DNA of 64,000 nt from Gp6-AA40 sp964505975 (GCA_964505975.1 CAZDLW010000004.1:1-64000), one strand, 5' to 3'; shown: positions 25,567-35,170, counted from the first letter of the stretch. Made by a program: numbers and translations. Notes: generated by a model not told the origin, from the letters alone.

Positions 25567-27069
25567 ATGGCACACAAACCCGCATTGCCCGACGGCTCGA
25601 CGGCCGCATCCGTTGCGGTTGCCGTGGGGACGGACTCCAATCGGACGACGGAGCACGTTCGCTGGCGCGGCGCGCAGCCGCGAGGTCTGCTGATTGCAGT
25701 CGCGTGCGGGCTGATCGTGTGGGCCTTGCCTATGCCAGAGGGAATCGAACCGCACGCCTGGCACCTGCTGGCCATCTTCGTCGCAACCGTTGTCGGGATT
25801 ATCGCGCGGCCGCTTCCGATGGCGGCCGTCGCCATGATCGGCATGGCGGCAGCGGTGTTCACCGGCACGCTCGAGATGGAGGAAGTCCTCGACGGGTTCA
25901 GCCGCGACGTTGTCTGGCTCGTCGTGGCGGCATTCCTGTTCGCCGGCACGTTCATTCGAACGGGTCTGGGCCGCCGAATCGCGTACGTGTTCATGTCGTT
26001 CGCCGGTCATCGGACGCTGGGTCTCAGTTACAGCCTGGCGGCAACCGACCTGGTACTGGCACCTTTCGTCCCCAGCCACACCGCACGCTCGGGCGGCGTG
26101 GTGTTCCCCGTCCTGCAGTCGGTTGCGCGATCCGTCCTCGCCGCTGGCGACGATGCAGCAGCACGCCGAACGGCCGGCTTCCTCACGGTTGCCACCTATC
26201 AATCGACATGCGTGACGAGCGCAATGTTCCTCACCGCAATGGCCGGCAACCCGTTGGCCGCCGCACTTGCGAACCAGCAGGGCGTGCAGATTACCTGGGG
26301 CCTGTGGGCCCTCGCCGCTCTCGTGCCCGGCATCGCGAGCCTCCTGCTCCTGCCGGTGGTCATCGCCGCAATCCATCCACCGGGCGTGCGCTCCACACCG
26401 GATGCACGCGACCAGGCTCGCAGAGAACTGGCCGCGCTCGGACCCATGCAACGCGACGAGCGGCTCCTGATCGTCGTCTTCGGCGTGTTGCTCCTGGCGT
26501 GGTCGTTCGGACCCTCCGCCGGTCTCTCGAGCACGGCCGCCGCGTTTGGCGCCATCGCGGTGCTGCTGCTGACCGGTGTCCTGCTCTGGGAGCACATCGC
26601 CGCCGCGCACGAGGCATGGACCACCTTCGTCTGGTTCGCCGTGCTGCTGATGATGGCCACCGAGCTCGGTCGCCTTGGCATCCCCGAGTGGTTTGGAAAC
26701 GTCGTCTCCAACGCGGCAGGCGGTGCGGGCTGGGTGATCGGGTTTCTGCTCCTCAGCCTGGCCTACTTCTACAGCCACTACATCTTCGCGAGCAACACCG
26801 CCCACATCGCGGCCATGTACGCCCCGTTTCTCATCGTGGCGATCGCGCTGGGTACGCCACCGCTCCTCGCCGCCCTCGTCCTCGGCTTCTTCAGTAACCT
26901 CTTCGCCAGCCTCACGCACTATGCGGCGGCCTGTGCGCCAATCTACTTCGGCGCCGGCTACGTCTCCGTCAACACCTGGTGGAAAATCGGCGGGATCGTC
27001 AGCATCGTCAACATCTCGATCTGGCTGGTGCTCGGCGGACTGTGGTGGAAGGTGCTCGGGATCTGGTAG
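25567..27069 (+). CDS. DASS family sodium/anion symporter
   Basis: This 500-residue protein has 12 or so membrane segments and matches the SLC13/DASS family, close to bacterial 2-oxoglutarate/malate (SODiT1/CitT-like) transporters. Visible signatures are WALPMPEGIEPHAWHLLAIF, PSHTARSGGVVFPVLQSVARS (the first SNT-like motif region) and the C-terminal FFSNLFASLTHYAAACAPIYFGAGYVSVNTWWKIG. The start at MAHKPALP is preceded by AGGAG at 6 nt; longer frames upstream have no ribosome site. It probably imports dicarboxylates with Na+. Confidence 0.92.
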   Translation: MAHKPALPDGSTAASVAVAVGTDSNRTTEHVRWRGAQPRGLLIAVACGLIVWALPMPEGIEPHAWHLLAIFVATVVGIIARPLPMAAVAMIGMAAAVFTGTLEMEEVLDGFSRDVVWLVVAAFLFAGTFIRTGLGRRIAYVFMSFAGHRTLGLSYSLAATDLVLAPFVPSHTARSGGVVFPVLQSVARSVLAAGDDAAARRTAGFLTVATYQSTCVTSAMFLTAMAGNPLAAALANQQGVQITWGLWALAALVPGIASLLLLPVVIAAIHPPGVRSTPDARDQARRELAALGPMQRDERLLIVVFGVLLLAWSFGPSAGLSSTAAAFGAIAVLLLTGVLLWEHIAAAHEAWTTFVWFAVLLMMATELGRLGIPEWFGNVVSNAAGGAGWVIGFLLLSLAYFYSHYIFASNTAHIAAMYAPFLIVAIALGTPPLLAALVLGFFSNLFASLTHYAAACAPIYFGAGYVSVNTWWKIGGIVSIVNISIWLVLGGLWWKVLGIW

Positions 27070-27183
27070 GAGCGACGCCGTTCGAGCCGGGCGCTCCGGT
27101 CGGAGGCCGCGGAAACCACGCCTTCGACCATGACGCTCACGACCCGTGCCGCAGCTGAGCCGCCCGGCCGTGTGATGATCGGG

Positions 27184-28611
27184 TCATGCGCGCGCTGCCT
27201 CTGTCACCGCCGTCTCTGAGGAGCTCAGCAGCCGCACGAGTTCCCGGAGATTGCTCAACTCCTCCAACGCCTCCACGCTGTCGAACGCCGTCCGCAGGTT
27301 CCCGGCGGGCAGCACGAGCTCCCCGCACTCCATGAACTTGTCTCGTAGTTCCTGGCGCGTGAACGGCAGTTCTGGACCGCCCCGGTACCGATCGTCGGAT
27401 GGCTGCACCAGCCGTCTCCCGTCCTCCAGATCCACCTCCACGATGCTGCGCATGATCTGGTAGCCCTGGGCCTCGATCGCCGGATCCAACACGGTCTCGA
27501 CACGCCGCATCATCGTCTGTACCGGTTCACTCCTCACGAACTCATCCGAAAACTCGCGGATGCCAGCCTTGCGGCGGAGCGCGATGCTCGCCAGCATGAA
27601 CGCAGGGCTGAACTTTGCCTCGAGCTCGCTCGACGCGATGCGATACCGAAGCGGGTTCAGGATGTTCGAGCCCGCGCGCAATCGTATCTGGCGAATCTGT
27701 TCGGGCTTCACATCGTGCTCTCTCACAATCTTCAACATCGCATCCATTGTCGGATGACCAAGCGATCCACATGGATACGGCTTGATTGAGACACCTGGTG
27801 TGACGATGGCATATGGAGCGCCGAGTGCTCCGACGATGCGATCGGCATCGAATCCACCGCCAAAGACCTGGAAGAAGCCCCACGGCCCGTCCAATGCGTC
27901 CGCACCTGCCGTGAACCCTCCGGCGGCGAGCTCGGCGGCAGTGACACCGTTGGCGGCAGCCCGTCCAACGTGCAGGGGCTTCGTCATCGTGCCAAAGCTC
28001 ACGCGAATGCCCGACGCAAGGCTTGCCGCGATCCCGATGGCATGGGCCAGGGCCGGACGCTCGAGCTTCAACAACCTGGACGCGGCTACGGTGGCACCGA
28101 AAGTGCCGACGGTGCCGGAAGAGTGGAACCCCTTCTCGTAGTGACTCGGATCGATGGCTTCCGCCATCTTGCATTCCACCTCGAAGCCGGCCACGAACGC
28201 TTCGAGCAGCGCCGCACCGGACACCGCCAGCCGCTCGCCCACGGCCAGCACCGCCGCCAGTGGAGGGATGGTGGGATGGGTCAACAAGCCAAACAACCTG
28301 TCGGGCGTGGACGACAACTGGGTATCGTCCCAGTCCATCGCATGCCCGCTCGCGCCGTTCAGCAGGGCTGCGGATGCCGTTCGGGTCTGAAATCCATTAC
28401 GAGCGAACACCGTGGATTCCGGCCTTCCACCGTCCGGGCCCACGTAGTCCCGAAGAATCTCGCTGCCTCTGGTCGTAGACCCCGCGAGCACCACCCCGAG
28501 GCCGTCGATGATGCAGCGCTTCGAGAGACGGATGACGTCCTCCGGAAGCTCGTCGATGCGGACGCTCTCGACGAAATCGAGAACGGCGGTAGTGGCGTTG
28601 CGATCGGTCAT
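27184..28611 (-). CDS. MmgE/PrpD family protein
   Basis: This 475-residue member of the MmgE/PrpD family (2-methylcitrate dehydratase and related racemase-like enzymes) has the N-terminal all-helical part with LSKRCIIDGLGVVLAGS, the region GHAMDWDDTQLSSTPDRLFGLLTHPTIPPLAA, and GTFGATVAASRLLKLE followed by MTKPLHVGRAAANG. The C-terminal half includes KPYPCGSLGHPTMDA. The protein is full length. A truncated relative lies immediately upstream on the same strand. The substrate is probably a 2-methylcitrate-like or other hydroxy acid, not determinable here. Confidence 0.92.
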   Translation of the reverse strand: MTDRNATTAVLDFVESVRIDELPEDVIRLSKRCIIDGLGVVLAGSTTRGSEILRDYVGPDGGRPESTVFARNGFQTRTASAALLNGASGHAMDWDDTQLSSTPDRLFGLLTHPTIPPLAAVLAVGERLAVSGAALLEAFVAGFEVECKMAEAIDPSHYEKGFHSSGTVGTFGATVAASRLLKLERPALAHAIGIAASLASGIRVSFGTMTKPLHVGRAAANGVTAAELAAGGFTAGADALDGPWGFFQVFGGGFDADRIVGALGAPYAIVTPGVSIKPYPCGSLGHPTMDAMLKIVREHDVKPEQIRQIRLRAGSNILNPLRYRIASSELEAKFSPAFMLASIALRRKAGIREFSDEFVRSEPVQTMMRRVETVLDPAIEAQGYQIMRSIVEVDLEDGRRLVQPSDDRYRGGPELPFTRQELRDKFMECGELVLPAGNLRTAFDSVEALEELSNLRELVRLLSSSETAVTEAARA

Positions 28612-28782
28612 CGATTCCGTCCTGCAAGAATGGCGGCGCGGCCAGGACGAGCCGGGCGGCCGGCGAGGTTACGTGTCGTGTGAACTGCCCGTGGCGTGCG
28701 GTCCTCGAGGCAGTAGGCTGCAGATGGGTCCGAAGAGCACGAAGATCGGCAACGGCTTCGAGACACCATACCGCGTCGAACG

Positions 28783-29104
28783 CTGGTTGATGCGAATCGT
28801 CGGTCTCATCGGCGTGCGCGGTCATCCCGTTGGCAAACGCCGCATTGATTGCTGACGTGACGAGGCGAGTACCAGGAAGACACGCTTCTGTGACACCGCC
28901 CTGGCTCTGCACGAACGAGACGGCCAGCTGTCCGGGCGGAAGCTGCGACCCCGACACCATGGCCGCGAGGGTGTCGAGAATGTGGTGCTTCGTCTTCTCT
29001 ACGACTGGTGAAGGAAGCGGTCGCCGAGCCGCAGCGGACATGTAGGCAGCCAGCGCGCGGGTCGACGTCGAAACGGCGTGGCTCGCGCGGGGCCTGGTCC
29101 TCAT
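28783..29104 (-). pseudogene. MmgE/PrpD family N-terminal fragment
   Basis: The frame starting MRTRPRASH encodes TRALAAYMSAAARRPLPSPVV, then KTKHHILDTLAAMVSGSQLPPG and NAAFANGMTAHADETDDSHQ, which is the first quarter of an MmgE/PrpD protein. After DSHQ the similarity stops and the frame runs on as unrelated sequence into the next gene. The downstream intact copy (27184-28611) is a different paralogue. It looks like a deletion remnant of a tandem pair. Confidence 0.72.
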
Positions 29105-29654
29105 GGAGTCCTTCTCACGCCTGAAACACCAGACCACAAACGCGAATCTGTACTCGTTGCATCTGACGGCATCGCGATCCCAGTCGCGCGCAACGCGCCC
29201 CGGGGAGGTCCCTGCATTCGTGGCTTCATCGTGAGCGCCGGCTTCAGCGGCTCCGCGGCCACCTGACCACTTTCGCCTCGGTTACGGCGTCCGCTGAGAT
29301 TTGTGCGGAAGCCGAAGGTGCCCCGATGTACGACCGGCGGTTGACTCACTTCTCGAAGGCCAGCCTTGCCATTCTACTGCCGCCGTGGTCGTGCCGGGCC
29401 GGAGCGTAGAACTGGCCTCGTGGAGCCATCGTCTATATGGACATGTTCGCATCGTACGTTGGCGGCGTTATGTCTTAATAGCTCGTCTTTTCGTATTTGG
29501 AGGGCGCCTGGCTCACACATCGACACTCTCGACATCAGGACCGACTGTGATGGTTATTCGTGTGTCATCGAACCAGCCGTACATGGCGCTTTCCCTGCCG
29601 TCCAGCTGGGGATACGATACGGCTCACTCGTCTCCATTCGACACACGGCCCGAT
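29105..29654. other. gene-poor divergent intergenic region
   Basis: This 550-bp stretch between the MmgE/PrpD fragment and the sigma factor gene holds no gene I can support. It includes AACGCGAATCTGTACTCGTTG (about 29148-29170), which matches the loop of family C elements (57770-57792), but without the paired long stem. The part at 29440-29560 is richer in A and T than its surroundings and may hold the promoter of the sigma factor operon; no consensus is clear. Confidence 0.4.
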
Positions 29655-30263
29655 ATGGCGACCGACCAGACGCCATCGTCCACGTCCCGTGCGGAACCGT
29701 TGTCTCCCGAGGCGACCATCGAGCTGCTGCAGCGGGCGAAACACGGCGACCGGGAGGCGCTCGATCGACTGCTGGAACGGTGTGTGCCCGCGCTGCGACG
29801 GTGGGCGCGCGGCCGTCTGCCGAACATGGCACGCGGCATGGTCGACACGACCGACATCGTGCAGGATGCGGTGATGGCCGCCATGCGCCGGCTCGAGGCG
29901 TTCGAAGCCAGGCACCATGGCGCCCTGCAAGCCTACCTGCGCGAGGCCGTCATGAATCGCATCCGCGATGCCATCCGGCACTACCAACGTCGCCCGGCCA
30001 CAACCAGCCTCCCGGCCGACCTGCAGGACGAGGCGACGTCGCCGCTCGAGTACGCCATTGGCGCCGAGAACATGGCACGGTACGAGGCGGCTCTGCAGCG
30101 TCTGAAGGCCTCCGATCGCGAAGCCATCATCGGACGTCTGGAGATGCACTACAGCTATGACGAGCTGGCAACCGTCCTCGGCAAACCGTCACCGGCCGCC
30201 GCCCGCATGTGCGTGACGCGGGCGATGAAGCGGCTGGCCGGCGAGATGCGACATGCCACCTGA
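29655..30263 (+). CDS. ECF-type RNA polymerase sigma factor
   Basis: This protein of about 202 residues has the sigma-70 region 2 (ATIELLQRAKHGDREALDRLLERCVPALRRWA, then TTDIVQDAVMAAMRRLEAFE) and region 4 (LKASDREAIIGRLEMHYSYDELATVLG, then AARMCVTRAMKRL). Such proteins are encoded next to Ser/Thr kinases in Acidobacteria and Planctomycetes, and here the kinase gene overlaps the sigma stop by 11 bp. The start at MATDQTPS is the first ATG close to the domain; an in-frame ATG at about 29550 is an alternative. The kinase, not a classical anti-sigma factor, is the likely control partner. Confidence 0.9.
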   Translation: MATDQTPSSTSRAEPLSPEATIELLQRAKHGDREALDRLLERCVPALRRWARGRLPNMARGMVDTTDIVQDAVMAAMRRLEAFEARHHGALQAYLREAVMNRIRDAIRHYQRRPATTSLPADLQDEATSPLEYAIGAENMARYEAALQRLKASDREAIIGRLEMHYSYDELATVLGKPSPAAARMCVTRAMKRLAGEMRHAT

Positions 30264-32160
30264 GAGCGTCCTGGATCGGGCCGTCGAGGCCGTCGCGGAC
30301 GGGATTCCCGTGGATTGGGATCTGCTCGACAGCGGCACGCAGTCCGAAAGCGACCGCGAGTGGGTGCAGTGTCTGCGCATTCTCCACGACGTCGCCAATC
30401 TGCATCGGGGCGACGCCGAAGGCGTGGACGGACCGAAGGCGGACACGGGACTGGGATCGGCTGCAGCGACCAGGGCAACCGCCGTGGAAGCCCCCGACCA
30501 ATGGGGACGGTACCGGCTGAACGAAAAGGTCGGTCAGGGAAGCTTCGGGAGCGTGTATCGTGCCTGGGATCCGCAGCTGGAGCGGGAGGTTGCCATCAAG
30601 ATCCTGCACCGGCACGTCGCTGATGCGCGACTGCGAGATCAACTCCTGCACGAAGGCCGGGCTCTGGCACGTGTGCGGCACCCGAACGTCGTGAGCGTGC
30701 TCGGTGTCGAGGAGCACGAAGGCCGCGTCGGCCTCTGCATGGAATTCGTGCGCGGCGAAACGCTCGACAGCGTGCTTCAGCGCCATGGGACGCTCAGCGC
30801 CCGCGAGGCGGCGCTCATTGGCGAAGACCTCTGTCAGGCACTCTCAGCCGTGCATCGCGCCGGCTTCGTCCATCGCGACGTGAAGGCCCGAAACGTCATG
30901 CGCGAGCAGGCGGGGCGGATCGTGCTGATGGACTTCGGAACCGGCAGGGCCGCGGACCAGCCGGCAGTTCCGGGTGATCTGGCTGGAACACCCCTCTATA
31001 TGGCGCCCGAAGTCCTCGAGGGAGAGCCGGCATCTGTCCGTAGCGATGTCTATAGTCTCGGCGTCCTGCTCTATCACCTGGTCACTGGAGAGTACCCCGT
31101 GCACGCCAGCTCCCTGAACGAGCTGGCCGAAGCACATGCGGCGGGCCGGCGCAGCAGGCTCGGAGAGAGGCGGCCCGATCTCCCCTGGTCGTTCGTGCGA
31201 GTTGTCGAGTGTGCCCTCGCCCGTGAGCCCACGGCGCGACATCAAAGCGCCACAGCGCTGCTGGAGGCACTGGACACCGGGCTCTCGCTGCAGGAACGCG
31301 TCCCGGCGGCCGAGACTCCGCAGACGGGGCTCCAGCGGGCCACGCAGTTGGCGCTGGGCCTCGCAGGGTTGCTTGCCTGCGTCGGGGTCTTTGGATTCAT
31401 TGCGAACAGATTCTTCGAGCGTGTCCTCGAGATCGATCCGGACTTTGCAAGCAGTCCGGCAGACCATCTGACCCTGGGCGTCGAGGCGCTCTTTCCGTTC
31501 GCGGTCTACTGGGTCGGCGGGATCGTCGTGACAGGGGCGGTCGTGGGTCTGCTCCGCCTTTTCTTGTGGACACGCGTCAGCGCCGCGTGGGCTCGCTGGG
31601 CTGGCTGGACGCGACCGCTCGACCCGGTCGCGGTGGGTCTCTCCGTCTTCCTCGTCGGCGTGGCGTGCTGGCTGACCATCACGTGGGCGTATTTCGACAT
31701 TTTCAGAGCAATCGGCGCCCTGGGGGGGGCTGCGCCCGACCAGGGCGTGGATCTGTCCAGCCTGAGCCCCGCGGCGCGGGACGCCCACCTGGCACTGGGG
31801 GGATATTCTGCTGCCCTCAGCTTCCTCCTCGGAGTCACTGCGCTGCTGTGGCTCCCGCGCCTGCGCACACAGGCAGACAGTGCGTCAATGGTGCGCCTGG
31901 TCCGGTGGGCCGTCGTCGTGCTGGCCTTTCTCATCGTCGCCACTGCGGTCATGCCACGGCGGTTCATCTGGGAGTCGTTCGAGATCGTCACGATCGACGA
32001 TCGGTCCGCCGTGGTAATTGGCAGCAACGACCAGGAGCTTTTGCTGTACGCTCCCGACGTCAACGGCCGTTCGCGCTGGCGCGTATCGAGAGATGCACCG
32101 GGTCTGGAGCGCACAGGACGAACCGCCAGGCTCTTCGATCGTCATTCGAGCGAGCGTTGA
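30253..32160 (+). CDS. membrane Ser/Thr protein kinase linked to ECF sigma
   Basis: This 635-residue protein has a cytoplasmic Hanks-type kinase domain (about residues 86-350): glycine loop VGQGSFGSVY, K116 in VAIKIL, catalytic HRDVKARN (H207-D209) and DFG at 227-229, then GTPLYMAPE. The C-terminal half has about five membrane segments (for example ALGLAGLLACVGVFGFIA and LVRWAVVVLAFLIVATAVM) and a short external tail. The start overlaps the sigma factor gene, indicating translational coupling. It probably phosphorylates the sigma factor or a shared partner in response to an envelope signal; this is inferred from ECF43-like gene arrangements. Confidence 0.93.
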   Translation: MPPESVLDRAVEAVADGIPVDWDLLDSGTQSESDREWVQCLRILHDVANLHRGDAEGVDGPKADTGLGSAAATRATAVEAPDQWGRYRLNEKVGQGSFGSVYRAWDPQLEREVAIKILHRHVADARLRDQLLHEGRALARVRHPNVVSVLGVEEHEGRVGLCMEFVRGETLDSVLQRHGTLSAREAALIGEDLCQALSAVHRAGFVHRDVKARNVMREQAGRIVLMDFGTGRAADQPAVPGDLAGTPLYMAPEVLEGEPASVRSDVYSLGVLLYHLVTGEYPVHASSLNELAEAHAAGRRSRLGERRPDLPWSFVRVVECALAREPTARHQSATALLEALDTGLSLQERVPAAETPQTGLQRATQLALGLAGLLACVGVFGFIANRFFERVLEIDPDFASSPADHLTLGVEALFPFAVYWVGGIVVTGAVVGLLRLFLWTRVSAAWARWAGWTRPLDPVAVGLSVFLVGVACWLTITWAYFDIFRAIGALGGAAPDQGVDLSSLSPAARDAHLALGGYSAALSFLLGVTALLWLPRLRTQADSASMVRLVRWAVVVLAFLIVATAVMPRRFIWESFEIVTIDDRSAVVIGSNDQELLLYAPDVNGRSRWRVSRDAPGLERTGRTARLFDRHSSER

Positions 32161-32231
32161 CCGCACACGTAACGAAGTCCCGCCTACCGTCGGTTCGAGG
32201 CGGAGCTTCGTTACCCACGATGGAGGTAGGA

Positions 32232-32837
32232 ATGCCGCGACGTGTCGGGCTAGTGCTCTTGTGCGCCCTTGTCGTCACGCTGGCGGCGCCGCGGACGAGC
32301 CAGGCCCGGTCGCTCCTCGACATCATCTGGGAAATGAGCGGCCCGCAGCTGATCGGCCTGACCGTGGTCTCGTGCCAGATTGACATGGACGGGGAGCGCC
32401 ATCAGTGTCGCGTCGTTGGCCGGAAGGTCACGGGAGCGGACACCTCCAGAGAGTCGCGCACATGGTTCAGCTTGGAAGCCGGGCTGTATTCAACGACAGG
32501 TCGGGATACCAATAACGAATACGATGCCTTCACGGTGCACATGCTGGCCGTCGAGCCGACGGTTGAAGTGCGTTCTCTACGTGGCGACGACATCATGCTG
32601 TACCACGGCGCGGGCCTCACGTACAACGTCCTCTTCGGTCGGGATTTCGATCGATTCGACAAGGCGGGGATCAAACTGCGTCCACTCGCTGTGGCCTACC
32701 GCAACTGGGACTTCGCGTACAACCTTCGGCTGTACCCGAACGGATTCACGTCGGACGAGTTCGGCTTCGGACCGCGAGTCGATGTCAGTCGCCCGTTCGA
32801 GGCCGTGCATGGATTCAGCCTCGGATACAGCTGGTGA
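32232..32837 (+). CDS. exported beta-barrel-like protein of unknown family
   Basis: This 201-residue protein has a signal peptide (RRVGLVLLCALVVTLAAPRTSQA) and a start supported by GGAGG five bases upstream. The mature part alternates polar and hydrophobic residues and ends FEAVHGFSLGYSW; a terminal aromatic residue of this kind is typical of outer-membrane beta-barrels. I do not recognise a named family. It follows the sigma-kinase pair by 71 bp on the same strand and could be a target or sensor of that system. Confidence 0.7.
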   Translation: MPRRVGLVLLCALVVTLAAPRTSQARSLLDIIWEMSGPQLIGLTVVSCQIDMDGERHQCRVVGRKVTGADTSRESRTWFSLEAGLYSTTGRDTNNEYDAFTVHMLAVEPTVEVRSLRGDDIMLYHGAGLTYNVLFGRDFDRFDKAGIKLRPLAVAYRNWDFAYNLRLYPNGFTSDEFGFGPRVDVSRPFEAVHGFSLGYSW

Positions 32838-32959
32838 GGCACCGCCAGAAGCGACTCCCAGTGCAGCGGCCTGACCGGCTACCATAGGTGCGCGCAGTCT
32901 GGCACGAGCCGAAATCGAGCGGAGACCACATCCTCTCACGCTACCCGCGGCTGGTCGCG

Positions 32960-33019
32960 AGTATCGCGTGCCGCGCTTCGCGCGGCGAGGACCAGCCCGT
33001 CCTTCACGCAAGGGACGGC
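32960..33019 (+). repeat. structured dispersed element, partial family C-like copy
   Basis: GAGTATCGCGTG is followed by the same TTC hairpin as family C, CCGCGC-TTC-GCGCGG (32971-32985), then GAGGACC and a small stem CGTCCTT with AAGGGACG. It lies in the 257-bp gap before the PQQ protein gene; no other feature is visible in that gap. Confidence 0.45.
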
Positions 33020-33094
33020 GTCAAGGCAGGCAACTGCCACGGTGCGCACGTTTGCAGCGATACTCGGCCTCGAATGCCGGCACAGGATAACGTC

Positions 33095-34825
33095 ATGAAG
33101 CGATTCTGCCTGCTCGTCGTTCTCTTCGCATCCGCGGCCGTCTGGATCCAGCCGGGCGCGGCGCAGGAGGAAACCCGTCCCTTCGTCCCGGTCACCGATG
33201 CGATGCTGAACGACCCGGATCCGGCGCATTGGCTGATGTGGCGGCGGACGTTGGATGGCTGGGGATACAGTCCGCTCGACGAAATCAATCGCTCCAACGT
33301 CAATCGGCTGCGCCGCGTCTGGACCCAGGAGCTTGGTCCCGGCAACTCGTCGGCAACCCCGCTCGTGTACGACGGCACGATGTACGTCCCGAATGCGGGT
33401 GACTTCATCCAGGCGTTCGATGCACGCACCGGAACGCCGCTCTGGGAGTACCGCCGGGAAGGCGTGCGGCGTGCGACCAACCGCAACATCGCCATCTGGG
33501 GCACGACCGTCATCAACGCCAGCGCCGACAATCACATGTACGCCCTCGACGCGCGGACCGGGACGCTGGTCTGGGAAACCCCAGTCCTCGATGCGCGGGC
33601 CCCGGCCACACCCAGCGCCGGACCGATTGTCGGGAACGGCAAGATCTTCACGGGCCGCCAGTGCCAGCCCCAGGCCACACACGAGGGGTGCATCGTGACG
33701 GCGCACGACGCGCGGACCGGTCGCGAGCTGTGGCGCGCCCGCACCATTCCACGACCTGGCGAGCCCGGGGACGAGACCTGGGGCGACGTGCCGCTCGAAG
33801 AGCGGTGGCACGTCGGCACCTGGATGGTGCCAAGCTACGATCCCGAGCTGAACCTCGTGATCGTCGGCACCTCCGTCACGATTCCGGCTCCGAAATTCGT
33901 TCTGGGCGGCACGGACAAACAGCACCTGTATCACAATTCGACGCTGGCCCTCGACGGGGATACCGGAAAGATCGTGTGGTATTACCAGCATCTGGTGGAC
34001 CACTGGGATCTCGATCACCCATTCGAGCGCCTGCTGCTCGAAACCGCCGTCGCACCGGATCCTCAGTCGGTCTCGTGGATCAACCCAGGCGTTCGGGCCG
34101 GCGAAATGCGTAAAGTCGTGACGGGCATCCCTGGCAAGACCGGCATCGTGTATACGCTCGATCGACAGACGGGCGAGTTCCTCTGGGCGCGCCCGACCGT
34201 CACCCAGAACGTCATCACGCACATCGACGGTGCCAGCGGTGCGGTCACCGTGAACCAGGACGTGGTGTTCACGGGTCCGGATCAGACCCGTCTGGTCTGT
34301 CCCGGTGCCACGGGCGGCAAGAACTGGCCCGCAGGCGCGTACAGTCCGCTGACAGGCCTCATGTACTTTCCCATGCAGAACCTGTGCATGAACGCGACGA
34401 CCCGGGCCGACATCGCGCGTGACCCGCGTCAGGTCTACGGCATCGCCATGCCGAACCAGCTCGCGCCGGGCACCGATAACGTGGGCACGGTCTGGGCGAT
34501 CTCCACCGAGACCGGGACCACTGCGTGGAAGCACGAACAGCGGGCAGGCACGTTGTCGCTCATGGCCACTGGCGGAGGCCTGGTCTTTGGCGGTGACGCC
34601 AACGGCGCGTTCCGTGCGTTCGACGACACCACGGGCAAGGTCCTCTGGGAGACCAACCTCGGGGCTTCGGTCAGCGGTTTCCCGGTCACATTCTCCGTGA
34701 ACGGCATGCAGTACGTGGCCGTCAGCACCGGGCGCTCACTGGTTTCGGGCTCCGTGCTCGGACTCACACCCGAGCTGAAGCCGCTCAGCGACGAGGCCAG
34801 GATGTTCGTCTTCGCGCTGCCGTGA
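33095..34825 (+). CDS. PQQ-binding-like beta-propeller protein (quinoprotein dehydrogenase type)
   Basis: This 576-residue exported protein has a signal peptide (KRFCLLVVLFASAAVWIQPGAAQ) and repeated beta-propeller blades with the W-docking pattern: TPLVYDGTMYVPNAGDFIQAFDARTGTPLWEY, NHMYALDARTGTLVWE, TVWAISTETGTTAWKHE and AFDDTTGKVLWETNLG. The N-terminal LMWRRTLDGWGYSPLDEINRSNVNRL is typical of acidobacterial PQQ-dependent dehydrogenase-like proteins. No heme motif (CxxCH) is fused. It would act in the periplasm, oxidising an alcohol or sugar if PQQ is bound; catalytic residues were not verified. The ATG at 33095 follows AGGA; another ATG seven codons earlier is less likely. Confidence 0.9.
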   Translation: MKRFCLLVVLFASAAVWIQPGAAQEETRPFVPVTDAMLNDPDPAHWLMWRRTLDGWGYSPLDEINRSNVNRLRRVWTQELGPGNSSATPLVYDGTMYVPNAGDFIQAFDARTGTPLWEYRREGVRRATNRNIAIWGTTVINASADNHMYALDARTGTLVWETPVLDARAPATPSAGPIVGNGKIFTGRQCQPQATHEGCIVTAHDARTGRELWRARTIPRPGEPGDETWGDVPLEERWHVGTWMVPSYDPELNLVIVGTSVTIPAPKFVLGGTDKQHLYHNSTLALDGDTGKIVWYYQHLVDHWDLDHPFERLLLETAVAPDPQSVSWINPGVRAGEMRKVVTGIPGKTGIVYTLDRQTGEFLWARPTVTQNVITHIDGASGAVTVNQDVVFTGPDQTRLVCPGATGGKNWPAGAYSPLTGLMYFPMQNLCMNATTRADIARDPRQVYGIAMPNQLAPGTDNVGTVWAISTETGTTAWKHEQRAGTLSLMATGGGLVFGGDANGAFRAFDDTTGKVLWETNLGASVSGFPVTFSVNGMQYVAVSTGRSLVSGSVLGLTPELKPLSDEARMFVFALP

Positions 34826-34870
34826 ACCTAGCAAGGCGGCCCCCGTGCCGATTCGGATAGGCGCTGCGTT

Positions 34871-35064
34871 CCCGGAGCTCACTTGAGTGGCGACGGGCGG
34901 GCTCCCGACGACATCGCGCGGTAAAACGCATCCTCCACCCGCGGCTGGCGACCCGAGCTGGGTCCCGCAACCCAGCTCGGTCCTCACGTTCCGGATGCGT
35001 TCGCCCCACTGCTGTCGCGCGAGTCGTAGGTCGCCGCCCCGTCGCCACTCAAGTGAACTCCGGG
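34871..35064. repeat. palindromic dispersed element, family A copy 3
   Basis: The 194-bp element has 27-bp outer arms (34871-34897 and 35038-35064) that differ at one position. The arms contain GGAGCTC and GAACTCC ends as in copy 1, then ACTTGAGTGGCGACGGG. The core with GGTAAAACGCATCC and CGAGCTGGGTCCCGCAACC is shared with copies 1 and 2. It lies between the convergent ends of the PQQ and ferric-reductase genes. Confidence 0.82.
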
Positions 35065-35065
35065 A

Positions 35066-35170
35066 TTAGAGCGCTCTCGACGCGAACAGCACCGCGACAA
35101 GCAGCAACAGCACGCCCATCAGGTCTGCAATCCGGCGAATCACGATGTCGAGGCGCTTCGGCAGGCTCAC
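35066..35170 (-). CDS. possible 34-residue membrane peptide between two repeats
   Basis: A GTG-started frame reads VSLPKRLDIVIRRI and then ADLMGVLLLLVAVLFASRAL, that is, a positively charged amphipathic start followed by one membrane helix. Its TAA stop lies 2 bp from the end of the family A element, and its start abuts the family B element at 35171. No ribosome site is clear. It may be a real small protein or the tail of a lost gene; homology is not claimed. Confidence 0.3.
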   Translation of the reverse strand: MSLPKRLDIVIRRIADLMGVLLLLVAVLFASRAL

